Assembly: GCF_003253485.1 (NCBI RefSeq)
Contig: NZ_QKTX01000003.1
Span: 62,001 to 126,000, forward strand
Direction: 5' to 3'
Length of the DNA stretch: 64,000 nucleotides
From: Algoriphagus aquaeductus
GTDB lineage: Bacteria; Bacteroidota; Bacteroidia; Cytophagales; Cyclobacteriaceae
In this document: positions 56,572 through 64,000 of the stretch, piece after piece
Layout of the letters: the number at the start of each line of letters is the position of its first letter
Numbering within the stretch: the stretch's first letter is position 1
Program-made: the position numbers and the translations under genes
The notes under the pieces: generated by a model
The model's database searches: none
Seen by the model: only the letters and a program-made list of their open reading frames with translations
Told to the model about the DNA's origin: nothing

Positions 56572-57702
56572 TCACTTATACAGCTCATAGAAATTCCCCG
56601 GCGTAATCACCTTAAAGCTTGAATTGGGGTACGTTTCGGAAAATTCCGCGGGAAACTTTCCCGTAGCTCCTTCTGCATACTTGAATTCAAAGCAGGTCAG
56701 GTGCCCGTCTTTTTCTTCGATGTAGTCGATCTCCTTTTGGTCATAGGTCCTCCAAAAGTAGGTATTGATAAATCTTCGGTGGTTTTGGTTGAATTTGATC
56801 CGTTCAGTGATGCAGAAGTTTTCCCAAAGTCCTCCCACATCAGTACGGAGATTCATTTCATTGAAGTTGCGGATCACGGCGTTGCGGATTCCCACATCAT
56901 AGAAGTAGATTTTTTGGCTTTTAGCCAGTTCCTTCCTTAGGTTTCTGCTGAATGAGTTCAGTCGGAAGATCACAAAGGATTTTTCCAGCAGCTCCAAGTA
57001 TCGCTTAACCGTATGCACATTTGTTCCGGTGATTTGCGCCAGTTCATTCAGTGAAGACTCACTTCCGGTCTGCAAGGCAATGGCTGCCAAAAGCTTGAAT
57101 AGCAAGTCCGGCTTTTTAATTTGCTCAAACTGGAACAGGTCTTTGTACAGGTAATTGGAAGAGATCTCGGCGAGTTCTTCGATTTTTTCGTCCCCAATAC
57201 TGTTGAAAACCTGCGGATAGAGTCCAAATCTCAGGAAATTGGGCAGATTGGCTTTGATCTGAATGGGATTGAGCGACTGACCGATTTCTTCGAGGGAAAA
57301 AGGCAGCAGCAGAAATTGACGCGATCTGCCGGTCAGTGGCTCGGAGACCATTCCCGAAAGTTCGAAGCTGGAAGAACCTGTGGCTATAAATTGAACCTGC
57401 GGAAAGGTGTCTACCAGTACTTTCAATACCAAACCGATATTTGCGATATGCTGGGCCTCATCAAAAATGATCAACTCGCGATTTCCGATAAACTCGGCCA
57501 AAAGCCCTGAATTAGTCGTGGAAAGGGCGTCTTTGTATTCTTGAAGTTCACAATTTATATATGCCGATTTTTCAGGAAACTTCCCTAGTAGGTGTTTCAC
57601 CAAAGTGGTTTTTCCAGTCCTTCTTGCACCATAGAGGATCAGGACTTTTCCTTTGAAAAGCTGATCTTCGAGTTGGGCGATAATGGTTCGGGATACTTGC
57701 AC
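56572..57702 (-). CDS. AAA-family ATPase with DUF4143 domain
   Basis: The 376-residue protein has an N-terminal AAA_14-type ATPase domain with Walker A GARRTGKTT (~24-32), Walker B LIIFDEAQHI (~89-98) and sensor ATGSSSFEL. The C-terminal DUF4143 domain (~190-340) contains a winged-helix-like segment (LNELAQITGTNVHTVKRYLELLEKSFVIFRL) and DYIEEKDGHLTCFEFKYA, which recalls a degenerate PD-(D/E)xK nuclease. These genes are scattered in prokaryotic genomes and their role is unknown. It is preceded by three 32-bp repeats and a hairpin (57717-57827), which suggests a self-regulated or mobile unit. It converges on the isomerase gene with a 1-bp gap. Confidence 0.85.
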   Translation of the reverse strand: MQVSRTIIAQLEDQLFKGKVLILYGARRTGKTTLVKHLLGKFPEKSAYINCELQEYKDALSTTNSGLLAEFIGNRELIIFDEAQHIANIGLVLKVLVDTFPQVQFIATGSSSFELSGMVSEPLTGRSRQFLLLPFSLEEIGQSLNPIQIKANLPNFLRFGLYPQVFNSIGDEKIEELAEISSNYLYKDLFQFEQIKKPDLLFKLLAAIALQTGSESSLNELAQITGTNVHTVKRYLELLEKSFVIFRLNSFSRNLRKELAKSQKIYFYDVGIRNAVIRNFNEMNLRTDVGGLWENFCITERIKFNQNHRRFINTYFWRTYDQKEIDYIEEKDGHLTCFEFKYAEGATGKFPAEFSETYPNSSFKVITPGNFYELYK

Positions 57703-57716
57703 GAGTTCGTTTGATC

Positions 57717-57812
57717 TAAATTCATGAATATAACTTCACAAATTTAGCTAAATTTATGAATTAAACTTCACAAATTTTGCTAAATTCATGAAGTCAACTT
57801 CACAAATTTCAT
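57717..57812. repeat. Three tandem 32-bp iteron-like repeats upstream of the DUF4143 ATPase
   Basis: Units span 57717-57748, 57749-57780 and 57781-57812. Each opens with TAAATTcATGAA and carries ACTTCACAAATTT in its second half; variation lies in the centre and last bases. Each unit is itself a near palindrome, as expected of protein-binding sites. They start 15 bp upstream of the ATPase start codon. Confidence 0.85.
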
Positions 57813-57827
57813 TGAATTTGTGAAGTT
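57796..57827. promoter_or_regulatory. Perfect 13-bp inverted repeat at the edge of the iteron array
   Basis: AACTTCACAAATT (57796-57808) and AATTTGTGAAGTT (57815-57827) form a perfect dyad with a 6-nt centre. The left arm is the core of the third 32-bp unit, and the right arm is an extra inverted copy. On the plus strand it is followed by GGGGCTTTT. Confidence 0.75.
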
Positions 57828-57912
57828 GGGGCTTTTAAATCTAGGATTGAGATTGGATTCGGACTTTTCAGCAGATTGGGTTAACTTCCTCTTTCCCAAA
57901 ACTCAACCCACT

Positions 57913-58920
57913 ATGAAAAATTCCTTTTGGTTAATCCTTTTTGCACTTGCGGCATGTTCCGCACCTCAATCTCAGGTATCCCTTGAGCAGGAAGTCATGA
58001 CTATCGGTTCGGTGGAGCGACTTGATACTTCAATAAATGCCCTGATTCCTGCGGATGCCAAAATCGAAGTGTTGGCTTCGGGTTTCGAATGGGCGGAGGG
58101 ACCGCTTTGGCTGGAGGAGCAGCAAGCCTTGATTTTTACCGACGTTCCCACCAATAAAATCTGGAAATGGACGGAAAAAGACAGTCTTTCGCTTTACTTG
58201 AGTCCTTCGGGCTACTTGGGAGATCGTACCGATAAACGCGAACCTGGGGCCAATGGCCTGGCCTTAGATGCAGGGGGAAACCTGATTTTATGCCAGCATG
58301 GAGAGCGACAATTAGGCAAAATGCTGGCTTCGCTTGAGGTACCAAAATCGGAATTTGAAGCATTGGCCACCGGATATGAGGGTAAGCGTTTCAATAGTCC
58401 CAATGATTTGGTTTTCAATTCTTGGGGTCAACTTTTTTTCACTGATCCGCCTTATGGGATGGACCCTTGGGATGAGAAGCAGCTGGATTTTCAGGGCGTG
58501 TATCGTTTGGACTCCGATGGGAAAGTGAATTTACTGGTGGATACCCTTTCGCGACCCAATGGGATCGCGCTAAGTCCCGATCAAAAGACGCTCTATATTG
58601 CCCAATCCGATCCGGAAAAAGCGAGATACTATGCTTTTGATCTGGATGAGAGCGGAAACGTGATTGCTGGAAAAGTGCTTTTTGATGCGACTGCATTCCA
58701 AAGCGAAACCAGAAAGGGCCTTCCTGACGGACTCAAAGTGCATTCCAGTGGAGTCCTTTTTGCCACAGGTCCTGGAGGGGTTTTGGTGATCAGTCCGGAA
58801 GGAAAGCATCTCGGGACAATCCTGACCGAAAACGGTACAGCAAATTGTGCCTTTGATGCCGATGAAAAGTATCTGTATATGACGGCGGATGCGTATTTGA
58901 TGAGAATAGCCTTGAAGTAA
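57913..58920 (+). CDS. SMP-30/gluconolactonase-family lipoprotein
   Basis: The 335-residue protein starts at the ATG at 57913, followed by a lipoprotein leader with lipobox ALAAC. The upstream in-frame start at 57820 lies in the repeat array and is rejected. It is a six-bladed propeller of the SMP-30/LRE family: FEWAEGPLWLEEQQALIFTDVPTNKIWKW supplies the metal-binding Glu, and RFNSPNDLVFNSWGQLFFTDPPYG and RPNGIALSPDQKTLYIAQSD supply Asn and Asp. It probably hydrolyses a sugar lactone outside the cytoplasm. A terminator follows at 58958. Confidence 0.88.
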   Translation: MKNSFWLILFALAACSAPQSQVSLEQEVMTIGSVERLDTSINALIPADAKIEVLASGFEWAEGPLWLEEQQALIFTDVPTNKIWKWTEKDSLSLYLSPSGYLGDRTDKREPGANGLALDAGGNLILCQHGERQLGKMLASLEVPKSEFEALATGYEGKRFNSPNDLVFNSWGQLFFTDPPYGMDPWDEKQLDFQGVYRLDSDGKVNLLVDTLSRPNGIALSPDQKTLYIAQSDPEKARYYAFDLDESGNVIAGKVLFDATAFQSETRKGLPDGLKVHSSGVLFATGPGGVLVISPEGKHLGTILTENGTANCAFDADEKYLYMTADAYLMRIALK

Positions 58921-58957
58921 GGGTGTTGGGGAGTAGGAAGTCTGGGGGTAGGAGGTT

Positions 58958-58985
58958 GTGCTGCTTCTCCTAAAGCAGCACTTTT
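58958..58985 (+). terminator. Intrinsic terminator of the SMP-30 lipoprotein gene
   Basis: GTGCTGCTT (58958-58966) pairs perfectly with AAGCAGCAC (58973-58981) with a 6-nt loop, followed by TTTT. It lies 38 bp past the stop. Confidence 0.8.
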
Positions 58986-58987
58986 GG

Positions 58988-59269
58988 CGTCAGTGCGAGG
59001 AATTTTTCTGATTACCAAATTATTCTTAAGCATGGCAATCCCGAAGCAATCTTTTCAATAGTCCGAAATTGATAGTATAGTAAAGTTGAAGCCTTGAACA
59101 TCGGGGTTATAGGTTAGCCGTCAAGGTGGGGAGCATTCTTGTCAATAAATTTCTGGAATTTCTTTATTGCGACGAAGCAGTCTTAATTAATTCTACAGGA
59201 AGAGATTGCTTCGGGGTACCGGAGACCTCAGATCCAATTTGTGTGAAAATTAAGCCCCTCGCAATGACG
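58988..59269. repeat. Long interrupted inverted-repeat element
   Basis: The outer arms CGTCAGTGCGAGG (58988-59000) and CCTCGCAATGACG (59257-59269) are complementary with one mismatch. The inner arms CCCGAAGCAATCT (59040-59052) and AGATTGCTTCGGG (59203-59215) are perfectly complementary. The right outer arm ends 1 bp before the stop codon of the oxidoreductase gene. The element resembles the GTCATTGCGAGG/GAAGCAATCTC intergenic repeats I know from Bacteroidota genomes. It contains no convincing gene. Confidence 0.8.
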
Positions 59270-59270
59270 G

Positions 59271-60590
59271 TCAAACCTTCGGCAAAGTCCAAGGCTCCCG
59301 ATATTCCGGCCAAATCAATGCATTGGCTGCAGCATTGCCTACGAATTCTCTTTTTTGGTCATCCCAAATCAACTGTTCTGCACCAATTCGGGCAGCAATA
59401 TTCGGAATATGAGCATGGAGAGCCGCCAATCTTCCGGCTTCGGGAGGGCAACTGGGTTGATTTCTTGCTTTGATACATTCCACAAAATTGGCCACGTGGA
59501 GGTTGTGAGATTCGGTGGTGCCTTCGAGTTTTTTGGCTTCACATTTTGGAGCTTTTGCAGTTCCGTCCCATTCGGGATAGATTTCATAGCCGTTTCGGTT
59601 TACGATCAGCGTTCCCAATTCCCCGACATAGGCAATACCATAAGGTTTGTTGTAGGGACCGCTTTGCAAGCCACCGTTCATGTCATAGTTGATTAGGAAG
59701 TCCTTTTTTGGGAAAAGCACATTCATCGTGTCAAAAGTGTCCCGATCCCGGTTTTCTTTGTTTACATTTTTGGCATAGGTCATGACTATGGAGGGGGCGG
59801 AGGGATTTTCCTCTACCCAGATGGCCATGTCCAGCAGGTGTACTCCCCAGTCAGACATCAAGCCTCCTCCGTAGTCCCAAAAGTGTCTCCAACTGCCGTG
59901 AAAGCGATTGGGGTTAAACTCCCGCTTGGGGGCAGGGCCTAGCCAAAAGTCATAATCCACTCCTTCCGGTACAGTCGTCAACGGTTTGATTTCATTGCCC
60001 AAACCATAATTGAAATTGGACCAGATGTTTACTTTTCGGATTTTTCCCAAGTAACCGCTTTTGACCAAATCTCTGGATTCGATAAAAGCCTGTCCGGCCC
60101 GCTGCTGTTGCCCTACTTGCATGATTCGGCTGTACTTGGCGGCAGCCTGGGTCATCAAGTCGCATTCTCCTATGGAGTTGGCCATGGGTTTTTCTACATA
60201 GACATCTTTTCCGGCTTGGCAGGCGGCCACGGCAATCAGACAATGCCAGTGATCCGGTGTGCCGATGATGACTGCGTCGAGATCCTTTTTCTCCAACAGC
60301 TTACGGAAATCTGTAAATCCTTCGGGTCTTTTTCCGGTCGCATCTTCCACTTCTTTGAGGCGCTTTTCCAAAACATTCTGATCCACGTCGCAGATTGCTA
60401 CGCAGTCCACTTCAGCAAGAGCGAGATGATGACGCAGAATTCCGAATCCCATATTATTGGCGCCAATCAGTGCCACGCGGACTCGATCGCTTGGTGCAGT
60501 TTGTTGTCGGGCATGAAGGAGAGTTGGGGAAAGCCATAGGCCTCCGGCGATGAGGGCTGATTGTTGGATAAAAGATCTTCTTCGGGTCAT
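59271..60590 (-). CDS. Gfo/Idh/MocA-family oxidoreductase with Tat signal
   Basis: The 439-residue protein opens with a twin-arginine signal (MTRRRSFIQQSALIAGGLWLS). A Rossmann fold follows: VALIGANNMGFGILRHH, then IGTPDHWHCLIAVAACQAGKDVYVEKPMAN with the catalytic EKP motif. The C-terminal domain has GGGLMSDWGVHLLDMA with the usual Asp/His pair. It should oxidise or reduce a sugar or inositol-like substrate with NAD(P), in the periplasm if the Tat signal is used with bound cofactor. The substrate is unknown. It is a single gene; the inverted-repeat element touches its 3' end. Confidence 0.9.
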   Translation of the reverse strand: MTRRRSFIQQSALIAGGLWLSPTLLHARQQTAPSDRVRVALIGANNMGFGILRHHLALAEVDCVAICDVDQNVLEKRLKEVEDATGKRPEGFTDFRKLLEKKDLDAVIIGTPDHWHCLIAVAACQAGKDVYVEKPMANSIGECDLMTQAAAKYSRIMQVGQQQRAGQAFIESRDLVKSGYLGKIRKVNIWSNFNYGLGNEIKPLTTVPEGVDYDFWLGPAPKREFNPNRFHGSWRHFWDYGGGLMSDWGVHLLDMAIWVEENPSAPSIVMTYAKNVNKENRDRDTFDTMNVLFPKKDFLINYDMNGGLQSGPYNKPYGIAYVGELGTLIVNRNGYEIYPEWDGTAKAPKCEAKKLEGTTESHNLHVANFVECIKARNQPSCPPEAGRLAALHAHIPNIAARIGAEQLIWDDQKREFVGNAAANALIWPEYREPWTLPKV

Positions 60591-60896
60591 TTGGGAAATG
60601 GGCTGTTGGATGAATTGTCAAAATAATTGAAAACACAAAGAGAGAAAAATGGAGGCCAATCAAAATGCTGATAGAAATCATCTTTTTGGAAATTTATTTT
60701 GAAAAATGTGCATAACCCCCTAGATGATGGTGGATATCCTGTGTTTCTGAGGCTTTTTATTTGGGGAAAAGTTGTGGGAAAGTTTTTAGTTGAAAATTTG
60801 GAATCAGGCTGAAAATCAGTCAACTTTGATTATACCAAGTGAGAGATAAAAGGCCGGAAGTAAGATTTCGGACCGTAGTTTGACAGATTGAGATCA
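60591..60896. other. Intergenic region upstream of the oxidoreductase gene
   Basis: This AT-rich stretch has no convincing gene. A minus-strand ORF of 78 codons (60587-60823) overlaps the oxidoreductase start and has no coding character. It must contain the promoter of the oxidoreductase gene. Confidence 0.4.
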
Positions 60897-61376
60897 GGCG
60901 CGAAGGGGAGTTTTTCGAAAGGAAAATTCCTGAGACGGGAAACCGCAGAAGTGCCAAAAACGATGGGCTGAGTTTGAGCTTCTCTTCGGAGAAATCAAAT
61001 TTCCGGGCATGAAGGATCGGGGAAGAAATTTCACGGTTGAAAGGGGAAACTCCAGAAATGCAAAGACGGATTCATCAGCGCTTGGAACCTTCGGGTGAAA
61101 AGTAAACCTCATCGGGCACAAAGGAACGGCTGCTCAAATGCAGCAGTTTGAAACGGACCACCGCAGAAGTGCTATCACGATCGGCCCAAGAATTTGCTTT
61201 CGGGCAGATTCAGGATACCGGGCATGAAGGGGCTTTTCGAAAGAAAAGTCTGAGAAGGGCAACCGCAGAAATGCAAAAAGGTATCTGAAAATTGGGACAT
61301 GCTCTTCGGAGCGACTGCAGACTGTCGGTTTTGACTCGGGCAACCGGGAAAAGCCACATAAACTGTAGCTTGGAAT
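60897..61376. repeat. Degenerate tandem array of ~107-bp repeats
   Basis: Four to five diverged units begin with (C)GGGCATGAAGG-like sequence at 60897, 61004, 61113, 61219 and 61337, giving spacings of 107, 109, 106 and 118 bp. Shared internal landmarks are CCGCAGAAGTGC / CCGCAGAAATGC (about 60943, 61161 and 61263), TTTTCGAAAG near the start of units 1 and 4, and CTCTTCGGAG towards the end of units 1 and 4. Minus-strand ORFs of 69-75 codons cross the array but start and stop at random relative to units. Confidence 0.7.
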
Positions 61377-61405
61377 GGTTTGAGGACTATGGTTTTCAAG
61401 TCATT

Positions 61406-61450
61406 AAACGGGAAGATTTTCGCAAGAAATTCTTCCCGTTTCTGTTTTTA
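61406..61450 (+). terminator. Hairpin terminator after the repeat array
   Basis: AAACGGGAAGA (61406-61416) pairs perfectly with TCTTCCCGTTT (61431-61441), followed on the plus strand by CTGTTTTT. On the minus strand the T-run is poor, though it could still help end the lipoprotein transcript that stops at 61464. No plus-strand gene precedes it. Confidence 0.65.
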
Positions 61451-61463
61451 GCCTATATCGCTT

Positions 61464-62075
61464 TTATTTAAGGTCACATTCTTTGCCCAACTGAAACCAT
61501 TCTTCCGGTGCTTTGGCTACAAATTTCCCTTCTGTAAACTCTATCCGATCAGGTGCATTGGGTTCACTAGAACCTCTATATGTTAGAATAAAAGAAAGTT
61601 GAAATTCCCCATAAATTTCTCCCTTTTTACTATCATAATGAGTCAATTGTAGAAAATCACCAACTTTACTAGTGTCCAATTCATATGTGGATGAACCGGC
61701 ATCAAAAGACACACTAGTGAAATACCGAGGAGCTTTTATATTTCCATTATTCTGCCTTAGATAATTTTTTTTCAATAATGAAGCAGACTGCTTTTCAAAA
61801 GTTGGTTGAATGTAACCAACTGACAGGTGTTTCCATATATATTCAGTCTCATCTAATCCAATTAAATGAAATGACTGTGGAATTGTTATTCTGTTTGAAT
61901 TGCATACTAAGGAGTCAGCGAGGGTAAACTTTATCGGGGATTCCCATTTAGCACCATTTAAAAAGGCTGTTATGCTTCCATTCCCCTTAAATGGGAGAAA
62001 TTCAGGGTCGACATCTTCTTGGTTACAAGAAAAAAAGGCACCTGCTATAATCAGTATAACAATTAACTTTTTCAT
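61464..62075 (-). CDS. Hypothetical lipoprotein paired with a metalloprotease gene
   Basis: The 203-residue protein has a leader with lipobox FFSC (Cys17). The mature part is mostly beta, with GNGSITAFLNGAKWESP near the N-terminus, typical of DUF6252-like Bacteroidota lipoproteins in which a small 'ITAFLNGxxW' strand pair occurs. Three further cysteines are present, one near the C-terminus (GKECDLK). It starts 2 bp after the stop of the metalloprotease gene and is surely cotranscribed. A protective or inhibitory role toward the protease is possible but unsupported. Confidence 0.7.
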   Translation of the reverse strand: MKKLIVILIIAGAFFSCNQEDVDPEFLPFKGNGSITAFLNGAKWESPIKFTLADSLVCNSNRITIPQSFHLIGLDETEYIWKHLSVGYIQPTFEKQSASLLKKNYLRQNNGNIKAPRYFTSVSFDAGSSTYELDTSKVGDFLQLTHYDSKKGEIYGEFQLSFILTYRGSSEPNAPDRIEFTEGKFVAKAPEEWFQLGKECDLK

Positions 62076-62077
62076 AA

Positions 62078-63925
62078 TTAGTTTTTAATAAATCGCAGGT
62101 GAATAATTTCATTTAAGGAGTTTTGATAGCTGAATAAATATACTCCTGGTTTTAATTTATCGACAGAAAGAATAATTTGTTGTTCATTTTGTGATTCAAC
62201 ACGGATTTGAGAGGTTACGATTGTGCGATTTTTTACATCTGTAACTTCAAAGGAATAGAATCCATTTCCTCTATCGGAAGATTTAATTGTTATTTTATCC
62301 GAGGTAGGATTTGGAAACAGAATTACATCATTGTTCAGATTTTCACCAACATCTTCTAAATCGCCTAAATCAGGACAGACAGTACATCCTCCTCCAAGGA
62401 AATCGTTTTGAACAGTTCTATACGCAGTAAATGTTGAGTTGTTTTGGTCAGTTACCACCAGCATAACCTCTAAATTTTGGTTTGTGGGCATGGTGGTTGT
62501 CAAGGTTGTTCCGTTTCCTGCGAAGTAGTATCCTGAGCCGTTATTTAATTGCCAGCTTGTGGAATATGGTGCTATGCCACCTTGAATGTTTGGACTGAAA
62601 TTAAGTGTTTGACCATTTCCTGCTGTCCCAGGCCCAAGAATAGAAGCCCACAATGCGGGAATTGAAAATCTGAAAGCTTCGACTGTTGGGCCATTTAAAT
62701 TAATGTTACGATTATTGTTTGATACATTAACAACTCCTGTTGGTTCGCCATTATGGGTGCGGAATGGATTAGAAAAATGAAGTACTCTGGTGTAATTAGG
62801 GCCAAATGGAGGAAGAACGCCCATTATTGATCTCCAATGATTACGTCTTGGGAAAGAACCGGAAATCCAAAGGTGGGCATGTGCATCTCCCGGTGCCGGG
62901 TCGGTATCGTGTCTTGCACCCAATAAATGACCGATCTCATGAACGATTGTAAAGTTTGCGATTCCCGCACTTACTTGAGATATGCCGTAGGCCAAAGGTT
63001 CATTTGGTCCAATTTCTACAACCCTTCCTAGCGCGCCATAATTTGAACTATTAGTCAGTAATATAACTACATCTGCTTCATTTTCATTTCGGAGTTGTTG
63101 AGCATTTATGTTATTGGCCAAATCAGTTACATCATCTGCAAGATTTGTGTTAATAGTTTGACTGTTTTGTCGTTCATTAAAATTTAGAGGCAAAACCCCT
63201 GCAAGTTCTAAAGCTACCAAAGTGTTACTGTTAATTACAGCAGTTTGCCATTGGGCAAGTGCCGTATTTGCCATATTTACTAGGTTTTGTCCTGAGTTTG
63301 CCGCAGCGGGAGTAAATAGGAAGAGTACTCTCACTACGGCCGAAGTGTTGGCTATCCTATTGTTTTGATCTCCTGTTTCACTAGAAACTTTAGAAGTAGG
63401 CTTAAAGTCATTTTCTTTAGAATTTGAATCTTTACTCGTTGAATGTGGCTGATCACATTCTAGCAAGTTTATCTTCTCCATATTATAATCTAACAATATC
63501 GCTTGTCCATCAGGTAAGTGCTGAATCTCAAAAGACTGATTACCAGTAGAAATGTGTCCGGATACTTCTCCTTTTGTGGATGAAAGGACAATTTGACTAT
63601 TTTCACCTTCTCCTATCCACATTGATGCTTCGGAATTGCGTTGCCCCATTATCTTTCTGGAAACAATATTTTTATCTAATCCAGGAATTGTAATGGAAAT
63701 TTCATCACGACCCATGAGGTCATCAATATTTACAATGTCAATTAAAGAAACGGAATTGAGGTAATCTAAATTTTTTAATTTTTCAAGCTGGTTTTTATCC
63801 AGCTGTGAAAGATTGCTTTCCGATAATCTTGACCTTGAAATTAAGGATGGAGTATCTTTCTTTTGGGCATTTGCCAAGAATGCGAAAGCAAAAAACAGCA
63901 ACAAGGTTAGGTAAATGTTTTTCAT
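62078..63925 (-). CDS. Secreted reprolysin-like metalloprotease with T9SS sorting domain
   Basis: The 615-residue protein has a signal peptide (LTLLLFFAFAFLANAQ) and a propeptide-like region (~25-195). A zinc protease domain follows with HEIGHLLGARHD (HExxHxxGxxH, zinc ligands His329, His333 and His339) and a Met-turn in SIMG, as in M12-type metzincins. Next comes a PKD-like beta domain (~415-520), and the C-terminal type IX secretion sorting domain (LFPNPTSDKITIKS ... GVYLFSY). The protein is therefore exported and attached at or released from the cell surface. The single Cys in ECDQPHS could act as a cysteine switch. A lipoprotein gene follows after 2 bp. Confidence 0.9.
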   Translation of the reverse strand: MKNIYLTLLLFFAFAFLANAQKKDTPSLISRSRLSESNLSQLDKNQLEKLKNLDYLNSVSLIDIVNIDDLMGRDEISITIPGLDKNIVSRKIMGQRNSEASMWIGEGENSQIVLSSTKGEVSGHISTGNQSFEIQHLPDGQAILLDYNMEKINLLECDQPHSTSKDSNSKENDFKPTSKVSSETGDQNNRIANTSAVVRVLFLFTPAAANSGQNLVNMANTALAQWQTAVINSNTLVALELAGVLPLNFNERQNSQTINTNLADDVTDLANNINAQQLRNENEADVVILLTNSSNYGALGRVVEIGPNEPLAYGISQVSAGIANFTIVHEIGHLLGARHDTDPAPGDAHAHLWISGSFPRRNHWRSIMGVLPPFGPNYTRVLHFSNPFRTHNGEPTGVVNVSNNNRNINLNGPTVEAFRFSIPALWASILGPGTAGNGQTLNFSPNIQGGIAPYSTSWQLNNGSGYYFAGNGTTLTTTMPTNQNLEVMLVVTDQNNSTFTAYRTVQNDFLGGGCTVCPDLGDLEDVGENLNNDVILFPNPTSDKITIKSSDRGNGFYSFEVTDVKNRTIVTSQIRVESQNEQQIILSVDKLKPGVYLFSYQNSLNEIIHLRFIKN

Positions 63926-64000
63926 AGTATTGAGCTGTTAAAAGTTTGTTTAAAAAGGTTACTTAAACACCAGTTACTTATTTTTTTTAATTCGACAAAG
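63926..64000. other. Upstream region of the metalloprotease gene, cut by the window edge
   Basis: AT-rich leader and promoter region. No exact TAnnTTTG box was found on the minus strand; a close TAACCTTTTT lies near 63954-63963. Confidence 0.3.

Noticed and set aside
57717..57812. Three direct repeats of 32 bp considered as a CRISPR array
   Set aside because: The units are contiguous with no spacers, are AT-rich and near palindromic, and no cas gene is near. They fit protein-binding iterons better.
60587..60823. Minus-strand ORF of 78 codons upstream of the oxidoreductase
   Set aside because: It overlaps the oxidoreductase start, has no leader or domain, and sits in AT-rich promoter DNA.
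61134..61399. Overlapping minus-strand ORFs of 69 and 74 codons in the ~107-bp repeat array
   Set aside because: They lie in different frames over the same repeats, and starts and stops do not follow the repeat units, so coding is unlikely.

Overview
The window looks like a chromosomal segment of a Bacteroidota bacterium, most likely Cyclobacteriaceae (Algoriphagus-like). The evidence is the gene content (alternative complex III, NrfD-type subunits, the long form of IspG, a T9SS sorting domain, BF3164-like six-bladed propeller lipoproteins, LVIVD repeats), the lack of clear Shine-Dalgarno sequences, and several promoters that fit the Bacteroidota consensus (TTTG, about 19 nt, then TAnnTTTG). 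Family names come from reading the proteins; no database was searched.

Layout. 1-3485: a partial membrane protein, cystathionine beta-synthase, a membrane protein and a PlsC-type acyltransferase. 3486-5155: a candidate orphan small RNA, then an AT-rich unit with a short secreted Cys-containing peptide, a terminator/attenuator and a beta-propeller lipoprotein. 5156-7201: rpsA (ribosomal protein S1) with its leader; the gene carries an in-frame TAG inside its last S1 domain. 7424-11168: an outer-membrane barrel, a lipocalin-like lipoprotein and a two-subunit molybdenum hydroxylase. A tRNA-Cys lies at 11343-11413.

11780-28317 is a 17-kb respiratory cluster on one strand. It encodes alternative complex III (ActA-F), cytochrome c oxidase subunits II and I, heme A synthase, heme O synthase, two subunit III-like proteins, subunit IV, a SCO copper chaperone, a DUF420 protein and a small CxxC membrane protein. 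Together these give a menaquinol-to-oxygen branch with its cofactor assembly factors. It is followed by a large NtrY-like histidine kinase, a 1154-residue outer-membrane protein, an SDR enzyme, ispG, a small DUF6728-like protein, an amidohydrolase, LVIVD and NHL propeller proteins, a sugar isomerase-like protein, a VOC protein and a second histidine kinase.

45910-56570 is an L-rhamnose catabolic locus. It holds an isomerase (RhaI type), an FGGY kinase, a fused rhamnulose-1-phosphate aldolase/lactaldehyde dehydrogenase, a GntR-family regulator with a sugar-binding domain, an NCS1-like permease with a tiny overlapping membrane partner, and LutABC. LutABC would oxidise the L-lactate released by the fused enzyme to pyruvate, so the locus encodes a complete route from rhamnose to central metabolism.

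56572-64000 is accessory. It holds a DUF4143-type AAA ATPase preceded by 32-bp iteron-like repeats and a perfect 13-bp hairpin, an SMP-30/gluconolactonase lipoprotein, a roughly 280-bp inverted-repeat element, a Gfo/Idh/MocA oxidoreductase, a degenerate array of ~107-bp repeats ending in a terminator, and an AT-rich pair comprising a secreted reprolysin-like metalloprotease with a T9SS tail and a lipoprotein.
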